From Chloroflexota bacterium (lineage in GTDB: Bacteria; Chloroflexota; UBA6077; JACCZL01): a stretch of 64,000 nt of DNA. Every line of letters begins with the position of its first letter. Position 1 is the first letter of the stretch. Positions 18,168 through 27,593 of the stretch are shown piece after piece. The translations under genes and the position numbers were made by a program. The stretch spans positions 30,367 through 94,366 of the forward strand of contig JAUJPG010000013.1 of the NCBI GenBank assembly GCA_030447245.1. The letters run 5' to 3'. The notes below the pieces were generated by a model, which worked only from the letters and a program-made list of their open reading frames with translations, was not told where the DNA came from and did not search any database.

Positions 18168-18950
18168 TCAGCCGAGGCTGGCGACGGCCTCGTCGTTCAC
18201 CCGGCGGCCCTTGTTCCGCAGCCACGCGCGACGGGCCTCCTGGTGCTCGTCGCTGGCCAGGACCAGGTTCATCGCCGCCTGGTACGCCTGGAGGAATTGT
18301 TCCCAGTCCAGGTCGTGCGCCTGATTGGACAGGCGCTTGGCCCAGGTCATGCTCGGCCGTGGGACGTCCAGGTAGCGCTCGGCCCAGGACTCCAACTCGC
18401 TCTCGAGGTCGGGGCGCGGGACGACCCGATTGACCAGCCCGATCCGGTACGCCTCGGCCGCGTCGACATTCTCGCCGCTCAGGACCAAGTGGCGCGCCCA
18501 GCCCATGCCGATCACCCGCGGCAGCCGGTACGTGCCCATGCCCGGCAGGAACGCCTCTCGCGCGGCCGGTAGGCCGAGGACAGCATCGGCGGCGGCGATT
18601 CGGACGTCGCAGGCGATGGCCAACTGGAGACCGCCGCCGATGCAGTAGCCCTGGATACCTGCGATGACGACCTTGTCGAGCGTCTCCATCGCGCGGAAGG
18701 CGTGCTCGGCGGCCGGGAAAAAGCTGTTCGGGATCTCACCCCGCGCGAGCTGGGTCAGGTCCAGGCCGCTGCAGAACGCCCGTCCCTCGCCGGTCAGCAA
18801 GACCACGCGGACCGTGTCGTCTTCCTGCATTTCGCGGGCGGCGGCCAGCAGGTCGGCAGGCCACTGGTGACCCATAGCGTTGAGCACCTCGGGACGGTTG
18901 AGCCGGATCTCGCCGATGGGGCCGCGCTTGAAACACGCTATCCTCGCCAT
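18168..18950 (-). CDS. Enoyl-CoA hydratase/isomerase family protein
   Basis: A 260-residue crotonase-fold protein. ATG 18,950 follows CGGGAGGTGGCC. Family motifs are RLNRPEVLNAM, VVLLTGEGRAFCSGLDL and the oxyanion-hole segment GIQGYCIGGGLQLAIACDVR, then LPAAREAFLPGMGTYRLPRV with SGENVDAAEAYRIGLVNRVV. The usual first catalytic Glu position (in the EA.LPG.GG.. motif) reads EAFLPGMG, and the second acidic residue is not obvious, so hydratase versus isomerase or other CoA-ester chemistry is undecided. It would act on acyl-CoA esters in the cytoplasm. It is monocistronic and divergent from sat. Confidence 0.88.
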   Translation of the reverse strand: MARIACFKRGPIGEIRLNRPEVLNAMGHQWPADLLAAAREMQEDDTVRVVLLTGEGRAFCSGLDLTQLARGEIPNSFFPAAEHAFRAMETLDKVVIAGIQGYCIGGGLQLAIACDVRIAAADAVLGLPAAREAFLPGMGTYRLPRVIGMGWARHLVLSGENVDAAEAYRIGLVNRVVPRPDLESELESWAERYLDVPRPSMTWAKRLSNQAHDLDWEQFLQAYQAAMNLVLASDEHQEARRAWLRNKGRRVNDEAVASLG

Positions 18951-19205
18951 GGCCACCTCCCGCCCGGGCACGATAGCAGGGCATCAGGGAACGGGCAACA
19001 CGCACCCGGCAACACGCTCGCTGAAGCGCTGCATCGTCAGGCTCGCCCGTCCGTCGCCCGATCGAGAGGCCCCCGCGCCTTGCCTGCGAGTGACGCCTCC
19101 TGGTACCGTTAGCCGCCTGTGTCGGCGCCGCCGACGCGGCCGTTTTTTTGCCGTTGCCCCCGCGGACCCCGGCCGGGCACGGATGGATTGGACCAGTCTA
19201 CGCCC

Positions 19206-20384
19206 ATGGCCGGTGCTGCTAGCCTCCTCGACGCCCAGACCGCGACCGTCCCGCTCGTCGACGCTGTCCTGACCGGCGGCGAGCGCTCCGCCGCCGTCGA
19301 TCGCGCCGCTGGCCTGCGCCGCCTTCGCCTGGACAGCGTGGCCGCCTCCGACCTGGAGTGCCTGGCGACGGGCATCTTCAGCCCGCTCACCGGCTTCCTC
19401 GCCGAGCGGGACTATCGCTCGGTCGTCTCCGACATGCGCCTGGCGGACGGCTCGCCCTGGAGCATCCCGGTCGGGCTGGCCGTGGACGAGGAGACCGCGA
19501 GTGGGCTGCGCGAGGGCCGGGAGCTAGCCCTGGAAGACGAGCGCGGGGTGCTAGTGGGACTGCTCGAGCTGGCCGAGCGTTACCGCTACGACAAGGCCGA
19601 AGAGGCGAAACACGTCTACCGAACCGAGGACGCTGCGCATCCCGGCGTGGCACGCCTGTACGCGCAGGGCGACGTCCTGCTGGCGGGCACGGTGTCCATG
19701 CTGGAGGCGCCGAACCCGACCCCGTTCGACGACCACAAGCTACCGCCGGCCCGTACCCGTGCCCTGTTTGCCGAACGCGGCTGGGGCAGCGTTGTCGGCT
19801 TCCAGACCCGCAACCCGATCCACCGCGCCCACGAGTACCTTCAGAAATGCGCGCTGGAGATCGTGGATGGGCTGTTCCTGCACCCGCTAGTCGGGGCGAC
19901 CAAGTCGGACGACATTCCGGCCGACGTCCGGATGCGGAGCTACCAGGTCCTGCTGAAGGATTATTACCCGGCCCAGCGGACGTTGCTCGGGGTGTTCCCG
20001 GCCGCGATGCGCTACGCCGGCCCGCGCGAGGCGATCTTCCATGCGCTGTGTCGGCGCAACTACGGCTGCACCCACTTCATCGTCGGGCGCGACCACGCCG
20101 GTGTTGGCAACTACTACGGCACCTACGACGCCCAGCACATCTTCCGCGAGTTCAGCCCCGGCGAGCTGGGGATCACCCCCTTCTTCGTCGAGCACACCTT
20201 CTACTGCCGCGCGTGCGGCAACATGGCGAGCGCCAAGACCTGCCCGCACGACGCCGCCGACCACCTGACCCTCTCCGGTACCAGGGTGCGCGAGATGCTC
20301 ATGGCCGGCGAGCCCCTGCCACTCGAGTACACTCGCCCGGAAGTCTCGGCCGTCCTGATCGAGGGCTACGCGGGCCGCGCATAG
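19206..20384 (+). CDS. sat: Sulfate adenylyltransferase (ATP sulfurylase)
   Basis: A 392-residue single-chain ATP sulfurylase that makes adenosine 5'-phosphosulfate from ATP and sulfate. The active-site motif [11 protein letters not shown] starts at residue 200, and [12 protein letters not shown] starts near 294. A cysteine cluster, [17 protein letters not shown], matches zinc-binding bacterial Sat enzymes. No kinase domain is fused; a separate cysC lies two genes downstream. I choose ATG 19,206; the frame is open from GTG 19,119, but the extra 29 residues are not conserved. With the following phosphodiesterase, cysC and sulfatase-fold genes it forms one + strand cluster with gaps of 2-20 nt or overlaps. 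Confidence 0.95.
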   Translation: MAGAASLLDAQTATVPLVDAVLTGGERSAAVDRAAGLRRLRLDSVAASDLECLATGIFSPLTGFLAERDYRSVVSDMRLADGSPWSIPVGLAVDEETASGLREGRELALEDERGVLVGLLELAERYRYDKAEEAKHVYRTEDAAHPGVARLYAQGDVLLAGTVSMLEAPNPTPFDDHKLPPARTRALFAERGWGSVVGFQTRNPIHRAHEYLQKCALEIVDGLFLHPLVGATKSDDIPADVRMRSYQVLLKDYYPAQRTLLGVFPAAMRYAGPREAIFHALCRRNYGCTHFIVGRDHAGVGNYYGTYDAQHIFREFSPGELGITPFFVEHTFYCRACGNMASAKTCPHDAADHLTLSGTRVREMLMAGEPLPLEYTRPEVSAVLIEGYAGRA

Positions 20385-20400
20385 ATGACGGTGTAGCCGC

Positions 20401-21819
20401 GTGGCTGATCGCAGCCGTGTCCTGATGTTGGGGATTGACTCGGCCCCGCCCGAGCTTCTCTTCGACGAGCTCCGCGGCGACCTGCCGGTCCTCTCGGGCC
20501 TGTTTGACCGCGGTCTCTGGGGGCCGCTCGAGAGCTGCATACCCGCGATCACCGTGCCCGCCTGGATGACGGCGATGACGTCGAAGGACCCGGGCGAGCT
20601 TGGTATCTACGGCTTTCGCAACCGCGCCGACCATTCCTACGACAAGTTGGCAATGGCGACTTCGCAGATGGTCCGTGAAGACACCATCTGGGACGTCCTC
20701 GGCCGGTCCGGCCGGTCCAGCGTCGTCATGGCCGTCCCGCCTGCCTTTCCGCCAAAGCCGATCCGCGGCAGCATGGTCGGCTGCTTCCTGACCCCGAGCG
20801 ATACCTCGCAGTACACCTATCCTGCCAGCCTGCGCGACGAGATCCGGCGGCTCGTCGGCGAGTACCTGGTCGACGTCATGAGCTTTCGGTCCGAGGACAA
20901 GGAGTACATTCGCCGTTCCTGCGTTGACATGACCGAGCGGCGCTTCCGGGTGATCCGGCATTTGATGCAGAACCGCGACTGGGACCTCTTCGCCGCCGTC
21001 GAGATCGGCTCGGATCGGATTCAGCACGGACTCTGGCGGGACCACGACGTCTCCCACCCGCGTCACGATCCCGACTCGCCCTTCGCGACGGCGATCCGCG
21101 ACTACTACCGCCTGATCGACGACCAGGTCGGCTCGGTCCTCGATCTGGCCGGTGACGATACGGCCGTGATGATCGTCTCGGATCATGGGGCCAGGACCGC
21201 CGCCGGGTTCATCTGCATCAACGACTGGCTGATCCGCGAGGGCCTGCTGACCCTCACGTCCCAACCACCCCGCATGACGCCCTTCTCGAAGGTGGCGGTC
21301 GACTGGTCCAGGACAATCGCCTGGGGCGAAGGCGGCTACTACGCCCGGATCTTCATGAACGTCCGCGGTCGCGAGCCCGAGGGCACGATTGCACCTCAGG
21401 ATTACGAGCGGGCCCGCGACGACCTGGCCGAGCGCCTGCGCGCGATCCCGGCCCCTGACGGCTCACCGCTTGCCACCCAGGTGTACAAGCCTGAAGAGAT
21501 CTATCGCCGGGTTCGCAACGTCGCCCCTGATCTGATCGTCTACTTCGACGACCTCGCCTGGCGATCGAACGGGTACGTCGGGCATGGCTCGGTCTACACG
21601 ACCGAGAACGACATCGGTCCGGACGATGCCAACCACGCTCGGTATGGCGTCTTCGGCCTGGTCGACGGCACGACGCGCGGCGACAATGTCCAGGGCCTGC
21701 GGCTGCTCGACGTCGGACCGACGATCCTCGACCTGCTGGGCGAGCCGATCCCAGACGACATGCAGGGACGTCCGTTGACCGAACTATCCCACCAACCGAA
21801 AGACCGGATGGGGGGGTAG
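20401..21819 (+). CDS. Alkaline-phosphatase-superfamily phosphodiesterase/nucleotide pyrophosphatase
   Basis: A 472-residue protein of the type I phosphodiesterase/nucleotide pyrophosphatase group, starting at GTG 20,401. Two-metal AP-fold motifs are [15 protein letters not shown] (first metal Asp), the Thr nucleophile region [36 protein letters not shown] (Asp/His) and [20 protein letters not shown] (Asp-His). A late His lies in [11 protein letters not shown]. There is no signal peptide, so it is probably cytosolic. It lies between sat and cysC, so a phosphosulfate or other nucleotide-linked substrate is an attractive inference, but the sequence does not prove it. It stops 2 nt before cysC. 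Confidence 0.8.
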   Translation: MADRSRVLMLGIDSAPPELLFDELRGDLPVLSGLFDRGLWGPLESCIPAITVPAWMTAMTSKDPGELGIYGFRNRADHSYDKLAMATSQMVREDTIWDVLGRSGRSSVVMAVPPAFPPKPIRGSMVGCFLTPSDTSQYTYPASLRDEIRRLVGEYLVDVMSFRSEDKEYIRRSCVDMTERRFRVIRHLMQNRDWDLFAAVEIGSDRIQHGLWRDHDVSHPRHDPDSPFATAIRDYYRLIDDQVGSVLDLAGDDTAVMIVSDHGARTAAGFICINDWLIREGLLTLTSQPPRMTPFSKVAVDWSRTIAWGEGGYYARIFMNVRGREPEGTIAPQDYERARDDLAERLRAIPAPDGSPLATQVYKPEEIYRRVRNVAPDLIVYFDDLAWRSNGYVGHGSVYTTENDIGPDDANHARYGVFGLVDGTTRGDNVQGLRLLDVGPTILDLLGEPIPDDMQGRPLTELSHQPKDRMGG

Positions 21820-21821
21820 GT

Positions 21822-22370
21822 GTGACTCCACAACAGGGCTTCACGCTCTGGTTCACCGGCCTGTCCGGCGCCGGCAAGACGACCATCTCTGGGCTCGTCG
21901 AGCACGCCTTGCGCGAGCGCGGGCTGCGCGTTGAGGTGCTCGACGGCGACGTCGTCCGCACCAATCTCTCGAAGGGGCTCACGTTCTCCAAAGAGGACCG
22001 CGACGAGAACATCCGTCGGATCGGCTTCGTCTGCCATCTCCTGAGCCGCAATGGCGTGGCGGCGATCGCGGCGGCGATCTCGCCGTACCAGGAAGTCCGC
22101 GACGAGGTCCGCGAGCGGATCGGCCGCTTCGTCGAGGTCTACGTCGAGTGTCCGCTGGACGCCCTGGTCGAGCGCGACGTCAAGGGCCTCTACAAGAAGG
22201 CGCTGGCCGGCGAGATCCAGAACTTCACCGGCGTCTCCGACCCGTACGAGCCGCCGACGCGCCCGAGGTCGTCGTGCGCACCGATCGAGAATCGCCTGAG
22301 GAGAGCGCCGCCCGGGTCTTGGGCACGCTCGAGGACCTCGGCTACATCCCGCGCCGCGGCGGTGTTGAGG
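21822..22370 (+). CDS. cysC: Adenylyl-sulfate kinase, frameshifted near 22,256
   Basis: APS kinase makes PAPS from the product of Sat. The start is GTG 21,822 after GGGGGGTAGG. Residues 12-21 hold the P-loop [10 protein letters not shown]; then come [29 protein letters not shown] and the lid region [18 protein letters not shown]. Then [20 protein letters not shown] and GVSDPYEPP follow. After PYEPP the frame is lost: one base is missing near 22,256, and the +1 frame continues correctly as [20 protein letters not shown] and then LGTLEDLGY. No stop fits exactly, so a second small error near 22,355 is likely. Left uncorrected, the frame reads straight into the next gene and mimics a 617-residue fusion. 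Confidence 0.88.
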
Positions 22371-23675
22371 ATGCAGCGGAACGTCCTGTTCATCATGGTC
22401 GACTGCATGCGGGCCGACATCCTGGCCGACCGCCAGCGCTACCCCGCGCTGCCGACGATCGACGGCCTGCTCGCGCGGTCCACGAGCTTCGACGAGACGA
22501 TCGCCGCCGCCACCACCACCACCCCGTCCGTCGCGACGATGCTGACCGGTCGCTACCCATCTGAGCACGGGATTCGCTCGTTGCTCGGCTACAAGCTTCA
22601 GCCAGACGTCGCCACCTTGGCCGAGGTGCTCCGCGACCAGGGGTACCACACCGTCGCCGAGGTGACCGGGCCGTTGTTCCCGGTGACCGGACTGAATCGT
22701 GGGTTCGACGTGTACAACCGGCGCGAGCGCAACTGCTACCTGGACACCGAATGGGGTAGCCGCCTGATCGCGACGCTCTCGGCGGGGCTGCCGGAGCCGT
22801 GGTTCATGTTTCTGCACCTGTGGGAGCTTCACTGGCCGCGACGGGCCAAGGGGTCGTTCGCCAGCCCGCGCTACGGCAAGCAGCTGTACCAGCGCTCGGT
22901 CGCCTACCTGGACAGCCAGCTTCCGCGCATCCTGGACGCCGTCGACCGCGACAAGACCCTGCTGGTCATCACCGGCGACCACGGCGAAGGCATCGCCGGA
23001 GCGATCGACGACCCCCGCCCGTGGGTCCAGCTCGCGATCCGTGCCGGGTACAGCTTGACCCGGGGTCTCCCTCCGAGGACCAAGAAGCGGATCCTCTCGT
23101 TCGGCAAGCAGGCGGTCCTGGTCGAGCGCGATCAATCGGAGGTCGCCGGTCACGCCCAGCTCTGTGTCTACGACTACTTGATCCGCGTGCCGCTGATCTT
23201 CTCGGCGCCCGGCCTGGTCCCGGAAGGCCGCCGACCGGACATCCAGGTCCGCCACATCGACATCGCGCCGACGATCCTGGACGCGGTCGGCGTCGACCCG
23301 AGCCCGCTCGGCTTGGCGCCGACGCTCCTACCGGTGATGCGCGGCGACGACGCGCAGGACCGCCCGGCCTTGACCGAGGCGCTCCAGACCATGCTCCACG
23401 ACCAGGTCAACCGTCTGGTCGGGCTGCGGACCGGACGCTATAAGTACATCGCTGCCCCCGACGACCCGACGGTCCCGCGCGAGCTGTACGACCTGGAAGC
23501 CGACCCGCTCGAAGGGCGCAACCTGGCCGGCGAGCGGCCGGACCTGCTCGAAGAGCTCCACGCCCAGCTCGAGCAGCTCCAGGACTCTCGCAATGGGTCG
23601 GACTCCGCGCGGATGTCGGCCGAGGAAGAAGCCGTCGTGCGCGCGCGCCTCGAAGCGCTCGGCTACCTGGAGTAG
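22371..23675 (+). CDS. Sulfatase-fold (alkaline-phosphatase-superfamily) protein with Thr at the nucleophile position
   Basis: A 434-residue protein from ATG 22,371. It starts [16 protein letters not shown], the standard N-terminal metal strand. The sulfatase signature region reads [20 protein letters not shown]: threonine stands where sulfatases have the Cys/Ser converted to formylglycine. Metal-site segments [14 protein letters not shown] and the C-terminal [10 protein letters not shown]...[16 protein letters not shown] are present. I infer a phosphohydrolase, phosphotransferase or inactive relative and not a true arylsulfatase. No signal peptide is evident. It is the last gene of the sat-cysC cluster and converges on the glycosyltransferase array. 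Confidence 0.82.
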   Translation: MQRNVLFIMVDCMRADILADRQRYPALPTIDGLLARSTSFDETIAAATTTTPSVATMLTGRYPSEHGIRSLLGYKLQPDVATLAEVLRDQGYHTVAEVTGPLFPVTGLNRGFDVYNRRERNCYLDTEWGSRLIATLSAGLPEPWFMFLHLWELHWPRRAKGSFASPRYGKQLYQRSVAYLDSQLPRILDAVDRDKTLLVITGDHGEGIAGAIDDPRPWVQLAIRAGYSLTRGLPPRTKKRILSFGKQAVLVERDQSEVAGHAQLCVYDYLIRVPLIFSAPGLVPEGRRPDIQVRHIDIAPTILDAVGVDPSPLGLAPTLLPVMRGDDAQDRPALTEALQTMLHDQVNRLVGLRTGRYKYIAAPDDPTVPRELYDLEADPLEGRNLAGERPDLLEELHAQLEQLQDSRNGSDSARMSAEEEAVVRARLEALGYLE

Positions 23676-23708
23676 CCGCGCCGCTCCGCCTCAACATATG
23701 CGCCAAGG

Positions 23709-25487
23709 TCACCCTCGACCCACCTCGTAGATCCGGATCGTGGGCCCCGGACGCTCGTAGCGATCCAGGCCCCAGAATGGGGTGTACAGGTCTTCCAGGT
23801 CGAACGGCAACGACGTGCCATCCTGACCCGGAAGGAACTCCGCGACCAGGCGACCTTCGCGTGAGAGCGCGTCGTAAAAGGCCGTCTGGCGGGCCAGCTT
23901 CGGCGCGTCACCGCGGAAGCGCTCGTACTGGAAGCTGGAGACGATGAAGTAGCGGTGCGGGCCGCGGAGCGCTCGGGCTGGGTCAGAGACTGCGACGTTG
24001 TTGACGTTGAACAGATCGGTGTCGAGCTGCCAGCTGGGCCCGCCGTACGCGCGCGGGCGTCGGTCGCGGATCGTGTACTCCTCGAGCGCCACCTTGGCGC
24101 CTGGCGGGACGTTGTCGAGCGCCCAGCGGGCGGCGAGGACGCGGGTGTCCTCGCGCTGCACGAGCGCGTTGTGGCGGGCCACGTCGAGCGCTGGCTGGAC
24201 CAGCGCGGCGACCGCGAGTGCCGCGGAGATCACCGGCCAGAGGCGGCCAGAGATAGCCGCGCCTGTTCCGCTACTAGCGTGGGCACGGCTCACCAGGAGG
24301 CCGATCCCGCAGCCGGCGAGCAGGCAAAAGAATGGCGCAACCGGTAGCGCGAAGCGGACGAAAAATAGCTCGGTGTCAAGCATGAAGCGCAGGTAGAGGA
24401 CCGGGAAGGTCAGGACGACGAGGGCCTCGCGCAGCCGATGCCGGACGAGCAGCACGCTTCCGACGACGACGAGCGCCAGCACGCCCCAGCCCAGTCCCTG
24501 ACCCAGCGCCTGGAGGTAGAGCAGCGCTGAGGGTCCCGGCACTTGCCCTTCCCAACCCTCGCCACCCAGCCGCAGCTGCGTCCGAAAGCCGGCCCAGAAC
24601 TCGTTGGAGTCGAGCAGCGCGTACGGCGTGCCGGCCAGGAACGCCAGCCCGCCCGCGCCGAGCGAGACGGCGAGGAGCCAGGTGCGCGGCCACAATTCCT
24701 GGAGGACGCCATCAGGCGAGCGCGGCTGCGCGGCCGCTCGGGAGAGGACGTGGGCGAGCACGAGCGGACCAACGAACAGGCCGGCGTTGTACTTGGTTGA
24801 CGTGGCCAGACCTCCCAGCACTCCAGCTAACAGGTAATTTCTCAGAGTCGGCCGCCGGACGATCTCTAGGCTGGCCGCGACGGACAGGACGAGCAGAAAG
24901 GTCGCCGGGACGTCGTTGGTGGCGTAATGCCCGTCGCGGACGTGGATGAACGCCAGCCCGAGGAAAGCCGCGGACGCCACTCCAGCCCAGGGGCCGGCCA
25001 GCCGCCAGCCGAGCCAGCCGACCGTGGCGACGGTTGCCCAGCCCATCAGGGCGCTGGTGAGGCGCCCGACCAACGCCACGCCCGTCGGTGGGCGGAGGGG
25101 ACCGTCGCTCGTCGTCGCATCGGCATCCGTCTTTGGCGGTTGGAACCCGAGCAGCCGGTACTGGCCGTACAGCAGGTAGGTGAACAGCGATGGATTGCGA
25201 AAGTACTTCGGGTTGAGCGAGTCGGTGGCGATCATGTCCATCGCCTTCCAACTGTAGTGCCCCTCGTCCGGATGGAACTGCCAGGGCAGCTGCCAGCCGA
25301 CGCTCCAGAGCCGCGCCCCGAGCGAGACGGCCAGGGCGACGGCCAGCCACAGGGTGGGCGCCCCAGCCGCCGACCGCCAGCCAGCCCGGCCAGTCACCAT
25401 CCGGGCGACGCTCGACGCCGGCGCATCGTCCATCGCCGGCCCGTCTGTGAGCGACGCGCTTCGGTCGGGCTCGGTGCGCGTCGCCAT
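23709..25487 (-). CDS. GT39-like membrane glycosyltransferase (array member 10, last)
   Basis: A 592-residue polytopic protein with about ten hydrophobic helices, of the ArnT/PMT (GT39, PMT_2) clan. These enzymes move a sugar from a polyprenyl-phosphate donor to an acceptor on the outer face of the membrane. The first periplasmic loop has the key acidic pair in WQFHPDEGHYSWKAMDM; later are HVRDGHYATNDVPATFLLVL and STKYNAGLFVGPLVLAH, which resemble the PMT loop. The final 150 residues form a soluble domain (KVALEEYTIRDRRPRAYGG, YFIVSSFQYERFRGD) with an ending IRIYEVGRG. Its ATG abuts the TAG of the preceding array gene. It is divergent from the other members. The donor and acceptor are unknown. 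Confidence 0.85.
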   Translation of the reverse strand: MATRTEPDRSASLTDGPAMDDAPASSVARMVTGRAGWRSAAGAPTLWLAVALAVSLGARLWSVGWQLPWQFHPDEGHYSWKAMDMIATDSLNPKYFRNPSLFTYLLYGQYRLLGFQPPKTDADATTSDGPLRPPTGVALVGRLTSALMGWATVATVGWLGWRLAGPWAGVASAAFLGLAFIHVRDGHYATNDVPATFLLVLSVAASLEIVRRPTLRNYLLAGVLGGLATSTKYNAGLFVGPLVLAHVLSRAAAQPRSPDGVLQELWPRTWLLAVSLGAGGLAFLAGTPYALLDSNEFWAGFRTQLRLGGEGWEGQVPGPSALLYLQALGQGLGWGVLALVVVGSVLLVRHRLREALVVLTFPVLYLRFMLDTELFFVRFALPVAPFFCLLAGCGIGLLVSRAHASSGTGAAISGRLWPVISAALAVAALVQPALDVARHNALVQREDTRVLAARWALDNVPPGAKVALEEYTIRDRRPRAYGGPSWQLDTDLFNVNNVAVSDPARALRGPHRYFIVSSFQYERFRGDAPKLARQTAFYDALSREGRLVAEFLPGQDGTSLPFDLEDLYTPFWGLDRYERPGPTIRIYEVGRG

Positions 25488-27593
25488 CTACGATCCGGGC
25501 TCGACCGTCATCGTTCGCAGCGTGACCGCTTCCGTCTCGCCGGACGTCGAGTTGACGACGGTGAGGCTTCCGCGCTGGCGGGGGTCTGAGACGCGGACCA
25601 CGAGCCGATACTCGCCCGGTGGGGTGCGGGGCGGAACGGTCAGACGGTGGACTTCGCCAAGGCGACCCGAAGCGTCCGGCCCGTCCGCTCCAAGCGGCCG
25701 CTCGTCCTGAACGGCGACGCGGCCGTCCGGGGCCAGAAGCTGAACGGCCGCCCGCTCGTCACCCTCGGCGGTGCGGTCCCAGCGCAGGAGCATCTGAATC
25801 TCCTCGCCGACCCGCGCAACGCCGCTGCCGGGCGCGGTCAGGTAGTCGACGAGCGTTGCCCGCCCGCCGAAATCAGCGCCGACACTCGCCCCGAGTGGAT
25901 GGTGCGGGCCACGATAGACCCGGGCATACTCAATCCCGTTGATCGCGACGACCAGTTCAGGTCTGCCCGCGTCCAGGAACGGCGTCAGCGCCTCGCGCTC
26001 GGCGCCCCGCTGGAGCGTGTTGACGTACGGCACGACGTAGTCGGCCAGCCGAGCGCGCTCCAGGGGCAGCGCGCTGCCCTCCAGGTGGGCCTGGAGGACC
26101 CGGTGGTACGAGGTTGCCACGGTTGGCAGGCCGAGTGCGCGTGGTTGCGCGTTCAGGTAGTCGGCCACTTCTGCCAGACCCTCGCCCCAGCCGACCAGGA
26201 TCACCCGCTGAGCGGTAGCCCCGCCTCCGAGCAGGGGGTTGTAATACGCTAACGCGTGCGGGTGGACGGCGAGCAGTGGTCCAGCCTGGAGGCTGACGAC
26301 GGCGACCAGGGCGGTGGCCGTGAGCGCGAGGCTCGCGCCTCCAGAACCGAACGGCCGGAAGCGCATCGTCGACCGCCACGCCGTCCACAATCCCAGCCCC
26401 GCGACCAGCCCGAGCAGCGGGAACACGGGCAGCAGATAGCGGTCGAACTTCTTGGGCGCCAGGCTCATCATCAGACCGAAGCCGAGACAGTACAGGCCGA
26501 GCGTCAGCACCGTCCGGCGCTGTGCAGCCGGGAGCCGACGCCAACCCACGGCTGCGAAGACCAGCCCGGCCAACGTGAGCGGCGCCAGACGGAACAGCAA
26601 TGCCAGCGGATAGAAGGCCGGCCCAGGATCTTCCAGCACCTGGCCGAAGAAGAAGTTGTCGTGGTCGCCCCCGCCGACCCGCTCGGTGAACTGCGCCATC
26701 TTGAGCAACGTGCCGATTGGGTCGACCCGGAATGCCGGCCAGAGCGCCAGACAGACGACCAGCGCGACCAGCCCCCAGACCAGGCCGGCCGCCACAACGT
26801 TGAGGCCGCGGGCTCCGGGCGCGCCCGCGCGGCGGCCCGCGAGCAGCTGGGAGAGCGCCAGGAGCGGGACGAACCCAAGGACGAAGACCGACGGCGCTTT
26901 GGTCAGAAACGCCAGCCCGGCCGCCACGCCCGCCAGGATGGCGTAGCCCCACCCGCCGCCGCCCTGCCAGAAGACGAGCGCCGCGAGCAGGCAAACGGCC
27001 GTGTAGGTGGCCAGCATCGAGTCCAGGTGGACCACGCGGGCGTGGGCAACCAGGAACGGCTCGAGCGCCAGCAGCAGTCCGCCGACGAGCGCCGGTCCCG
27101 CCCCGAGCAGCCGCCAGCCAAGCAGGGTGATCAGTGCCACGCCGGCCGCGGCCAGGATCGCAAACGGCCGGCGCGCGGCGAGCAGGGCGTCCAGGTAGCC
27201 GTCGCGGCGGGTGACGTCGGTCCGCCCCTCGCGGAACGAGAAGGCACGCGCCCGCTCCGGCCCCATCCCCAGCAGCGCTGTCCACATCGTGGTCACGCCG
27301 GGGTGGCCGATGATGAAGGTATCCTCGTCGTCACGATGGTCGACGAGGGCTCCGAAATCGGCCGCCCGCTGAACCCAGCGCGATTCGTCGATCGTCACGT
27401 ACGCGTCCAGATCTGCCAGCCGCGGCACGAGGGCCACGAAGAAGAGCACCAGGGCGACGGCGAGCCCGCGGCATGCCGCCAGGAGTCTGCCTCGGTGGCG
27501 CACGGAGGAGAACGCGGGCTCATCGCGGGGGCGGATCGTGTGGGCTTCGCGGGGTGCACGTGCCCTGGTGGGTACAACCCCCGCCGAGGTCAT
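25488..27593 (-). CDS. GT39-like membrane glycosyltransferase with C-terminal beta domain (array member 9)
   Basis: A 701-residue protein. The N-terminal span (LAVALVLFFVALVPRLADLD) is followed by the acidic loop VTIDESRWVQRAADF, then IIGHPGVTTMWTALLGMGPE, shared with array members 6-8. About eleven spans follow, then APKKFDRYLLPVFPLLGL and YYNPLLGGGATAQRVILVGW, both nearly invariant in this subfamily. The last 110 residues (about 590-700) are a predicted beta-sandwich (VGEEIQMLLRWDRTAEG, PPGEYRLVVRVSDPRQRG) likely to sit outside the membrane and bind acceptor or glycan. ATG 27,593 overlaps the preceding stop by ATGA, indicating translational coupling. Confidence 0.87.
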   Translation of the reverse strand: MTSAGVVPTRARAPREAHTIRPRDEPAFSSVRHRGRLLAACRGLAVALVLFFVALVPRLADLDAYVTIDESRWVQRAADFGALVDHRDDEDTFIIGHPGVTTMWTALLGMGPERARAFSFREGRTDVTRRDGYLDALLAARRPFAILAAAGVALITLLGWRLLGAGPALVGGLLLALEPFLVAHARVVHLDSMLATYTAVCLLAALVFWQGGGGWGYAILAGVAAGLAFLTKAPSVFVLGFVPLLALSQLLAGRRAGAPGARGLNVVAAGLVWGLVALVVCLALWPAFRVDPIGTLLKMAQFTERVGGGDHDNFFFGQVLEDPGPAFYPLALLFRLAPLTLAGLVFAAVGWRRLPAAQRRTVLTLGLYCLGFGLMMSLAPKKFDRYLLPVFPLLGLVAGLGLWTAWRSTMRFRPFGSGGASLALTATALVAVVSLQAGPLLAVHPHALAYYNPLLGGGATAQRVILVGWGEGLAEVADYLNAQPRALGLPTVATSYHRVLQAHLEGSALPLERARLADYVVPYVNTLQRGAEREALTPFLDAGRPELVVAINGIEYARVYRGPHHPLGASVGADFGGRATLVDYLTAPGSGVARVGEEIQMLLRWDRTAEGDERAAVQLLAPDGRVAVQDERPLGADGPDASGRLGEVHRLTVPPRTPPGEYRLVVRVSDPRQRGSLTVVNSTSGETEAVTLRTMTVEPGS

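Noticed and set aside
19121..19149. Intrinsic terminator (GTCGGC/GCCGAC stem followed by seven T)
   Set aside because: It lies on the + strand between divergent genes with no + strand gene ending there, and seven bases separate the stem from the T-run. Attenuation of sat is possible but unsupported.
21822..23675. A 617-residue APS kinase-sulfatase fusion protein
   Set aside because: The conserved CysC C-terminus lies in the other frame after a one-base loss near 22,256, and the second protein has its own ATG.
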